A stretch of 6,268 nt of DNA from Sulfurovum sp. (lineage in GTDB: Bacteria; Campylobacterota; Campylobacteria; Campylobacterales; Sulfurovaceae), in assembly GCA_030626265.1 (NCBI GenBank), contig DAOUPF010000089.1, positions 1-6,268 of the forward strand. Reading direction: 5' to 3'. The notes below the pieces were generated by a model, which was not told the origin of the DNA, did no database searches, and saw only the letters and a program-made list of their open reading frames with translations. The translations under genes and the position numbers were made by a program. This document shows positions 1-5,121 of this stretch, piece after piece. How positions within the stretch are numbered: the first letter of the stretch is position 1; each line of letters opens with the position of its first letter.

Positions 1-1
1 T

Positions 2-424
2 CATGAAGAAGAATATCTGGCTATTATAAACAGAGCACTAAGTCTATCAGATATAGGCAAAATACTCACCATATACCATCAAAATAGACATGCACACTAT
101 ATTGCTATGCAAGAGCTTAACTATGGCTTCAAGCATCAAGAAATTGCCCTTATATCACTACTACTGTATTCTAAAGAAAATAAAAGATATCCAAAAGAGA
201 TTTTTCAAAAATATAAAATCTTATTACCAGCAAAAAAGACTATTAAATGGTTGTCTTTTATATATACACTTACTCTACTTTTACATAGAAATTCTGCGAA
301 AGCAAATATTGAATTTAACTATAGTAATAGTTGTTTGAAAATTAAAAGTGATAAAAGTTTGTATCTTGCAAAAGAGGATATAGAAAACATGAAAAAGCCA
401 AAAAATATAAAGGTAGTTGTTTGA
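2..424 (+). CDS. Ppx/GppA-family phosphatase, C-terminal part (partial, 5' end outside window)
   Basis: An open frame enters from the left edge and runs 140 codons to a TGA stop. The first in-window Met is at 107, but in-frame coding continues upstream of it to the edge, so this is a truncated gene rather than a small one. The visible part resembles the C-terminal HD-like helical domain of exopolyphosphatase/guanosine pentaphosphatase. It contains SDIGK, then YHQNRHAHYIAMQ, then a Gly-Phe and an alanine/leucine-rich helix, matching from memory the 'LHEVG...HRHSAYIL...GF' block of E. coli Ppx. Family members hydrolyse inorganic polyphosphate and/or the pppGpp 5' phosphate; the ASKHA-type catalytic domain would lie outside the window. 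The position usually held by His of an HD pair reads Ser (SD). I cannot separate Ppx from GppA on this fragment. The gene converges on bamA, 72 bp away. Confidence 0.8.
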   Translation, partial: HEEEYLAIINRALSLSDIGKILTIYHQNRHAHYIAMQELNYGFKHQEIALISLLLYSKENKRYPKEIFQKYKILLPAKKTIKWLSFIYTLTLLLHRNSAKANIEFNYSNSCLKIKSDKSLYLAKEDIENMKKPKNIKVVV

Positions 425-448
425 AATATTTGAGGTTTATATATTTGT

Positions 449-475
449 AATCGTGGACAGTTGATGCCCACGATT
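449..475. terminator. Weak hairpin between convergent phosphatase gene and bamA
   Basis: An 8-bp perfect inverted repeat, AATCGTGG (449-456) and CCACGATT (468-475), encloses an 11-nt loop in the 72-bp gap between two convergent genes. The position suits a bidirectional terminator. However, only short, broken T-runs follow on either strand, so intrinsic termination may be weak. Confidence 0.45.
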
Positions 476-476
476 A

Positions 477-502
477 TTTATCTAAAAATTGTTTATCTAA
501 AA
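477..502. repeat. Short direct repeat across the bamA stop codon
   Basis: TTTATCTAAAA occurs at 477-487 and again at 492-502, a 15-bp period. The right copy contains the bamA stop (TAG on the minus strand) and the terminal Phe codon. The left copy repeats the same Phe-stop string just downstream of the gene. It looks like a small tandem duplication. Confidence 0.6.
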
Positions 503-2557
503 CTTACTTCCCATACTAAATTCAAAGTCAGCAGTCTTATCATACTCTTCTGGGTCTATTGCTTTTGCAAAAACCAAGTTAACTGGACCAAAAGGAGATT
601 GCCACTCTACCTGTGCACCAACTGACTTTTTAGTAATCTCATCAAAACTATTTATACCTATTGTTCCATAGTCAGCAAAAAATGTTAAACGCATTTTAGT
701 TGCTTCTGATAGTGGTATACTTGCTTCTACACTATGAACCATACTTTTATTTCCACCTATTAAAATATCATTCCCACCTGCAAGATATGGAGATATAGAC
801 CCAGAACTATATCCTCGAACACCTCTAGCAGAACCACCTAGATAAAGCTTTTCTGCTACAGGAATATAGTCATCAACTCCAGCATCTATATATCCTAATC
901 TAAACTTATATCTAAATATCAAATCATAGTTGATAGTGTCTTGAAGACCATAAAACATACCAAGTTTAAAATTGATTTTAGTAAACTCTGCAAGTTTTTT
1001 GCCATCTGTTGGAGCACTTCCTAATCCAGCATATTCAAAATTCAACTTTGCGTATACACCTTCTCGTGGCAGATAATAATCATCAGTATTATCAAATACT
1101 AACGCTGCAATAAAGGCTGATTTAACATAATCTTCATAATCAGTACTTAAAGTAGCATTTACCTCATCATATTCAACTATTCCATATTTATATCCTATCG
1201 ATGCAGATAATGTACGGGTAAGTTGACGTCCTAGACTCATATAAGCGCCAATCTCATCTTTTTTCAAATAACCAATATTGTCATACTCTTCTCGATCTGT
1301 ATAATCAGTATTACTTTTATAAATACCACCAGACAAACTATATTTAGAATCAAAAAGCCTAGGCTCTTTAAATGATAAATTATATGAATTTTTTACTTCT
1401 GAGTAATCAATAGCAGCACTTACTTCTATACCAGAACCAAATATATTCTTCTCAGAAACAGATCCATTGACTAAGAATCCATCAGCTGAACTATATCCAC
1501 CACCAGCAGTAAAAGCACCTGTTTTTGCCTCTTTTACATCTACTACTAAGTCAACTTTATCTCCTGTTGCCTTTTTTCTCTTTAAAGTTGCTTTTTCAAA
1601 ATATCCTGTTCTAGCCAATGCCCTTTGGCTATCTTTATAATCAGTATAGTTATATAAATCACCTGGGGCTAGGTATACATATCGTCTAACTACATGATCT
1701 TTTGTTTTTTCATTACCAGATATTTTGACATCACCTATGGTTACTCTTTTGCCAAGATTAACTTTATATACTACTGATACTGTTAATTTTTTTGCATTTT
1801 TCTTAAAGTCTGGTTTTATTTTAGCATATGCATATCCTAAATTTCCTACAGCTTCTTGAATCTTCTTGATATCTTTTCTAAGCTTTGTTACATTGAAAGC
1901 TTTATTTGCTCTTAGCTTTAACTCTTCTCTTATCTTATTTTTATCAAGCCCTATAGCATTATCTCCAGTAATAGAGACAGAAGTTACATTATATACATTA
2001 CCCTCTTTGATACTGTACGCTATTTCTGCATTATATGAAGATGAGTCTACTCTCATAAGAGGATCACTGACTTGTGCATCAAGATATCCTCTTTTTAGAT
2101 ACTCATCGTGTACACGGTGACCATCATATTTGAGTTGAGCTACATTTGCATCACCATTACTTCTTCCAGGGAACCAGCCCATAAACTCAGACTTTTTATT
2201 TATTAGATTTTTCTCTAAGTCTGCTGCTGGAACATTATCATTACCCATAAAAGTAACTTTTGTGATAGTGATCTTATTACCACGATTCACATCAAAAGTA
2301 ACGCCAACAGTTCCACCTTTATTGCTTATTGTTGACTCAACAACATTATTGTGATATCCACCAGACTCCAAAGCCAATACTATAAGCTTCTTGGCTCTTT
2401 TAACTTTTGCAACCGTATAAGTATCACCGACCTTAATACCTACCACAGGTTTTAGCTTATCTGCATCACCAAAACCTCTGATCTCTATACTATCAATCTT
2501 TTGAGCGGCTAAAAATGAGACACTCATTAATAAAACTAATAAAACGCGTTTCCACAT
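497..2557 (-). CDS. bamA: BamA, outer-membrane beta-barrel assembly protein (Omp85 family), four POTRA domains
   Basis: 686 residues. BamA is the core of the BAM machine that folds and inserts outer-membrane proteins. A signal peptide covers residues 1-18 (MWKR, hydrophobic core, FLAA before Q19). POTRA-like repeats lie at about 20-94, 97-187, 190-269 and 271-345. The second has the long insertion ending in DEYLKRGYLDAQV that resembles POTRA3 of E. coli BamA, and the fourth (GNEKTKDHVVRR...ARTGYFE) resembles POTRA5. The 16-stranded barrel fills about 347-686, with the diagnostic loop-6 VRGY motif at 580-583, WQSPFGP near 652-658, and a C-terminal beta-signal ending in Phe (FEFSMGSKF). The ATG start is supported by AAGGA seven bases upstream (2565-2569). 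The protein is shorter than the roughly 740-900 residues I recall for related proteins, which fits one missing N-terminal POTRA. It is divergent from tyrA. Confidence 0.95.
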   Translation of the reverse strand: MWKRVLLVLLMSVSFLAAQKIDSIEIRGFGDADKLKPVVGIKVGDTYTVAKVKRAKKLIVLALESGGYHNNVVESTISNKGGTVGVTFDVNRGNKITITKVTFMGNDNVPAADLEKNLINKKSEFMGWFPGRSNGDANVAQLKYDGHRVHDEYLKRGYLDAQVSDPLMRVDSSSYNAEIAYSIKEGNVYNVTSVSITGDNAIGLDKNKIREELKLRANKAFNVTKLRKDIKKIQEAVGNLGYAYAKIKPDFKKNAKKLTVSVVYKVNLGKRVTIGDVKISGNEKTKDHVVRRYVYLAPGDLYNYTDYKDSQRALARTGYFEKATLKRKKATGDKVDLVVDVKEAKTGAFTAGGGYSSADGFLVNGSVSEKNIFGSGIEVSAAIDYSEVKNSYNLSFKEPRLFDSKYSLSGGIYKSNTDYTDREEYDNIGYLKKDEIGAYMSLGRQLTRTLSASIGYKYGIVEYDEVNATLSTDYEDYVKSAFIAALVFDNTDDYYLPREGVYAKLNFEYAGLGSAPTDGKKLAEFTKINFKLGMFYGLQDTINYDLIFRYKFRLGYIDAGVDDYIPVAEKLYLGGSARGVRGYSSGSISPYLAGGNDILIGGNKSMVHSVEASIPLSEATKMRLTFFADYGTIGINSFDEITKKSVGAQVEWQSPFGPVNLVFAKAIDPEEYDKTADFEFSMGSKF

Positions 2558-2571
2558 AGTGCTATCCTTAC

Positions 2572-2592
2572 TTTTCTGTTATATTCAGAAAA
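2572..2592 (-). promoter_or_regulatory. Inverted repeat in the bamA leader
   Basis: TTTTCTG (2572-2578) and CAGAAAA (2586-2592) form a perfect 7-bp inverted repeat with a 7-nt AT loop, just upstream of the bamA ribosome binding site (2565-2569). If the bamA transcript starts near 2605, the RNA could form a weak hairpin there. A regulatory role is inference only; AT-rich hairpins of this size are common by chance. Confidence 0.3.
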
Positions 2593-2611
2593 CTAAATTA
2601 AATTTGTACTT

Positions 2612-2639
2612 ATTCTACCTTTTTTTGGCTAAATTACAA
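2612..2639 (-). promoter_or_regulatory. Candidate bamA promoter
   Basis: On the minus strand, TTGTAA (2634-2639) and TAGAAT (2612-2617) are separated by 16 bp, a fair sigma-70-type match. The predicted start near 2605 would give a leader of about 47 nt. Its -35 element lies inside the inverted repeat at 2631-2657. The AT-rich background makes chance matches likely. Confidence 0.4.
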
Positions 2640-2657
2640 TTGACACAAGTGTAATTT
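2631..2657. promoter_or_regulatory. 27-bp near-palindrome between bamA and tyrA (candidate operator)
   Basis: Arms AAATTACA (2631-2638) and TGTAATTT (2650-2657) are perfectly complementary. Inside them, after one mismatch (A2639/G2649), TTG (2640-2642) pairs with CAA (2646-2648) around ACA. Eleven of twelve arm positions therefore match. The element overlaps the candidate -35 of bamA on the minus strand and a TTGACA -35-like hexamer (2640-2645) on the plus strand, the right place for a repressor acting in both directions. I do not recognise the binding protein. Confidence 0.45.
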
Positions 2658-2668
2658 CTTATTGTAAT
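2640..2668 (+). promoter_or_regulatory. Candidate upstream tyrA promoter (TTGACA-N17-TGTAAT)
   Basis: A consensus -35 hexamer TTGACA (2640-2645) lies 17 bp from TGTAAT (2663-2668), five of six matches to the -10 consensus. Transcription would start near 2675, giving a leader of about 54 nt. It competes with the extended -10 element at 2689-2697 as the main tyrA promoter, and both may be used. Confidence 0.45.
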
Positions 2669-2688
2669 AAACAAATACAGCACTCATA

Positions 2689-2697
2689 TGTTATAAT
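2689..2697 (+). promoter_or_regulatory. Extended -10 promoter element of tyrA (TGTTATAAT)
   Basis: TG, one base, then a perfect TATAAT at 2692-2697. This is the extended -10 form favoured by the vegetative sigma factor of Campylobacter and Helicobacter, where a defined -35 is often absent. No good -35 sits 16-18 bp upstream. Predicted start is near 2704, about 25 nt before the tyrA TTG codon. Confidence 0.55.
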
Positions 2698-2717
2698 ATT
2701 ACTAAAATATATTATAA
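2691..2717. repeat. AT-rich 9-bp inverted repeat in tyrA promoter/leader
   Basis: TTATAATAT (2691-2699) and ATATTATAA (2709-2717) are perfect inverted copies, 9 bp apart. The left arm contains the -10 box and the right arm touches the ribosome binding site. It could be an operator or, if transcribed from the upstream promoter, a hairpin. In such AT-rich DNA it may also be chance. Confidence 0.35.
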
Positions 2718-2722
2718 AGGAG
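2716..2722 (+). promoter_or_regulatory. Ribosome binding site that fixes the TTG start of tyrA
   Basis: AAAGGAG (2716-2722) is a near-perfect Shine-Dalgarno sequence, six bases before the TTG at 2729. No other in-frame start lies close enough to use it, so it supports TTG initiation. Confidence 0.8.
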
Positions 2723-2728
2723 ATACTC

Positions 2729-3559
2729 TTGAAGATAGGAATAATCGGATTGGGTCTTATGGGAGGCTCACTTAGTATAGCGATCAAAAAGGTTTATAAA
2801 GATACTGAAATCATTGGTTTTGACCATAATGATCAACACTGTATCGAAGCATTAGAGTACAATCTTGTTGATAAGGTTATTGATGACATTAATGACTTTT
2901 ATGGGGTTGATATACTATTTTTAGCAGTACCTGTTGATGGCATTATTAAGATAGTGAAACAACTCTCTAAGGTAGATAAAAAAACAGCAATTGTTGATTT
3001 GGGAAGTACAAAAGCTCTTATACTTAATTCTGTCCCGACAGATATACGGCAAAATTTTGTTGCGGCTCACCCAATGACTGGTACTGAAAAATCTGGACCA
3101 ACTGCTGCTATAGATAATCTATATCATGGAAAAGCTATCGTACTATGTAATATAGAAGATAGTGGAGAGAGTCAACATCAGCTTGCTAAACAAATCTTTA
3201 CTAATATTGGTATGAAGATTTTCTATATGGATGCCAAAGAGCATGATCGTCATGCTGCATATATCTCTCATATGCCTCATGCACTTAGTTATGCTCTAGC
3301 AAATGCTGTAATGAAACAAGAAGACCCCAAGGCTATCATAGCCCTTGCAGGTGGTGGTTTTAGAGATATGAGCCGTATAGCAAAATCATCTCCAAATATG
3401 TGGCAAGATATATTCCGACAAAACAGACAAGACTTACTAGATGGTATAGACTGTTTCGCTGGGGAGCTCAACAGATGCAGAGAGCTTATAGCCCAAGAAA
3501 AGTGGGATGAGCTACACTCGTGGATGGATAAAGCAAATAGACTACATGAGATTTTGTAG
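2729..3559 (+). CDS. tyrA: Prephenate dehydrogenase TyrA
   Basis: 276 residues, starting with TTG. It oxidatively decarboxylates prephenate to 4-hydroxyphenylpyruvate in cytosolic tyrosine synthesis. The N-terminal Rossmann fold shows GLGLMGGSL at 7-15, and Asp32 after the second strand suggests NAD+ rather than NADP+. AVPVD is at 66-70 and DLGSTK at 90-95. HPMTGTEKSGP begins at His114, the expected catalytic His region, and Ser93 is the likely partner of the substrate. SHMPH at 180-184 and FRDMSRIAKSSPNMWQDIFRQN at 211-232, including Arg216, form the conserved helical dimerisation/substrate domain. Residue assignments are by analogy with Aquifex TyrA from memory. There is no chorismate mutase or ACT domain, so it is a monofunctional short form. 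The glycine motif begins at residue 7, so the TTG start leaves a normal N-terminus. It diverges from bamA and converges on batD with a 5-bp gap. Confidence 0.95.
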   Translation: MKIGIIGLGLMGGSLSIAIKKVYKDTEIIGFDHNDQHCIEALEYNLVDKVIDDINDFYGVDILFLAVPVDGIIKIVKQLSKVDKKTAIVDLGSTKALILNSVPTDIRQNFVAAHPMTGTEKSGPTAAIDNLYHGKAIVLCNIEDSGESQHQLAKQIFTNIGMKIFYMDAKEHDRHAAYISHMPHALSYALANAVMKQEDPKAIIALAGGGFRDMSRIAKSSPNMWQDIFRQNRQDLLDGIDCFAGELNRCRELIAQEKWDELHSWMDKANRLHEIL

Positions 3560-3566
3560 TCTATTT
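3535..3566. terminator. Bidirectional terminator-like hairpin spanning tyrA and batD stop codons
   Basis: AAATAGACTACA (3535-3546) and TGTAGTCTATTT (3555-3566) are a perfect 12-bp inverted repeat around an 8-nt loop. The 3' arm holds the tyrA stop (TAG, 3557-3559) and reaches into the batD stop (TAA on the minus strand, 3565-3567). Each arm ends in A/T-rich bases, so both transcripts would carry a hairpin ending in a short U-stretch. The two convergent genes are only 5 bp apart, so this hairpin is the obvious candidate for ending both transcripts. Confidence 0.75.
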
Positions 3567-5121
3567 ATCCTTTTATCTCTGCTATCATTCTAGCCAATTC
3601 ATCTTTATCAATAATCACAGACTTGTTGCCATTTTCAACCTCATATAGTTTGCGTACCATTACTTCTATTTTACTACTATGGTTTGTATGTGGATATAGG
3701 ATTTTTAGTGCCTCTTTAGTCTTATAATGATGGAGTCTTATTTTCTGTTTATTATCTATAAAGTACCGCATGAGTCGTATACTTAGCAGTGTCATAAGCA
3801 CACCTACTAAAAATGACACCAGAAGTGACCAGAGAGGAAAACCTATCCTCTCTTTGTTATATATACCTTTATAATAATCTACATCTTCCAAGATACTTAT
3901 ATTTTTGTCTTCTGTTTTCTTTGCTCTTATATTGTGAATAATTGGCTTAGAGACTTTTGTTATTTGTGCTGGTACTTGGATGCCTGTAGAGTCAACTACA
4001 ATCTTTTTTGCCTCTGTTTTTAGAGTATTACTATTTTTAGATTTATAGTTAAATGATTTAAAAAAGAGTGATGGTATAGTAAAGTCACTATCTGAGATAA
4101 ATACATACTTCTTCTCATAGCTGCTTATTACCTTGTCTCCCATTACCTTACTCTCACTCTTTGCATCATCACTATATACTGTGACATTGGGTAGATCAAA
4201 CTTCGGGTCTTCTATATCCTCTAGACTGCCCTCACCCGTGATTTTGATAGTATATGTGACAGGATTATTTGGTTTGATACTATTTTTATCCACACTACTC
4301 TCTACTTTAAATACACCTACTAGATCTGTATCTGCAGGTAAAGGCTTTACCGTGATAGGTAGTGATTTAGCACGAACAGAGTACCATTTGACATCATTGG
4401 AGAAAAAGCCCCAAGGATCTCTATCTGCACCTGAGATACTACGAATACCTACTCTTGCTTTTGGTGGCATTATCGTAAATTTTCCCTGTTTTTTAGCACT
4501 TAGTAAATACTCTAGCTGATGTATAGTGCCATTGGCATTTCTCTTTAACTTCTCTCCTCCTAACGCTTGAGAGAAAAAGTCTTTAAATTTTGGTGGTGTA
4601 TACTCTACCTTGGAGACTCTACTGCTACGAGGTTCAAAAAAATTCACAGTGACTACAAATGGCTCACCTACATATAATTTTTTCTTGCTACTTTTCATAG
4701 TCATTGTATACCCATCAACACTTCTAGCAGTAACAGCTGAGGGTTTGATGACTCGTATATCTATAGGTTTTGTCTTATAGTTTTTTCCACCTATACTCAC
4801 AGTAAAAGCTTGGATAGTTACATCTAGCTCTGGGAAAAAGTCAAAGCGAAGAGTTTTCAAATTTTTTGATGAAAACTTCCCATTTATATAACTTGACTCC
4901 ATCTTAGTAGAGACAGAATTCCCCTCTGTAGGGAAACCTCCTATATCTTTAATATCAGGAAACTTTATATCCTTTCCTTCTGCTATAAGCTTTACTTGGA
5001 GATTATTGCCCTCGACAACTTCTGTGCTAGCTACTCGTATCTTTAGGCTATCTGCTGACAATATCGCAGCAAAAACTATCAATAACAAAAGTAATCTTTT
5101 TATACTACCATGGATTAACAT
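3565..5121 (-). CDS. batD: BatD-like protein (Bat operon, oxygen-tolerance family)
   Basis: 518 residues from the chosen ATG. Signal peptide 1-23 (Lys-Arg, a leucine-rich core, then ILSA before Asp). Beta-rich periplasmic segments follow, with BatD-type landmarks: KKLYVGEPFVVTV at 147-159, PKARVGIRS near 220-228, LPITVKPLP at 254-262, and a VGVFKVES...NPVTYTIKITGEGSLEDIEDPKFDLP block at 268-311. One transmembrane helix spans about 427-451, and a cytoplasmic tail of about 67 residues ends the protein. The frame is also open back to a GTG at 5146-5148, but AAAAGGAG at 5127-5134 is 5 nt before the ATG at 5119-5121 and the signal peptide fits that start. The gene overlaps the TPR gene by 17 nt, implying coupling. 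Its biochemical role is not settled; the family is tied to aerotolerance and envelope stress through Bat operons. Confidence 0.88.
   Translation of the reverse strand: MLIHGSIKRLLLLLIVFAAILSADSLKIRVASTEVVEGNNLQVKLIAEGKDIKFPDIKDIGGFPTEGNSVSTKMESSYINGKFSSKNLKTLRFDFFPELDVTIQAFTVSIGGKNYKTKPIDIRVIKPSAVTARSVDGYTMTMKSSKKKLYVGEPFVVTVNFFEPRSSRVSKVEYTPPKFKDFFSQALGGEKLKRNANGTIHQLEYLLSAKKQGKFTIMPPKARVGIRSISGADRDPWGFFSNDVKWYSVRAKSLPITVKPLPADTDLVGVFKVESSVDKNSIKPNNPVTYTIKITGEGSLEDIEDPKFDLPNVTVYSDDAKSESKVMGDKVISSYEKKYVFISDSDFTIPSLFFKSFNYKSKNSNTLKTEAKKIVVDSTGIQVPAQITKVSKPIIHNIRAKKTEDKNISILEDVDYYKGIYNKERIGFPLWSLLVSFLVGVLMTLLSIRLMRYFIDNKQKIRLHHYKTKEALKILYPHTNHSSKIEVMVRKLYEVENGNKSVIIDKDELARMIAEIKG

Noticed and set aside
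90..338. Open frame of 82 codons on the + strand
   Set aside because: It overlaps the Ppx/GppA fragment in another frame; its product is low-complexity and shows no family features, while the other frame matches the phosphatase and runs in from the edge.
1866..2120. Open frame of 84 codons on the + strand
   Set aside because: Lies antisense within bamA, whose POTRA-coding frame is clear; the composition is typical of a shadow frame.
3329..3346. Short palindrome GGCTAT-C-ATAGCC within tyrA
   Set aside because: The loop is one base, too small for a hairpin, and it sits in well-conserved coding sequence; probably chance.
3289..3471. Open frame of 60 codons on the - strand
   Set aside because: Antisense to the conserved C-terminal domain of tyrA, with no ribosome binding site or family signal.
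4133..4519. Open frame of 128 codons on the + strand
   Set aside because: Antisense to batD; the Ser/Leu-rich product reflects the complementary strand of the beta-rich coding region.
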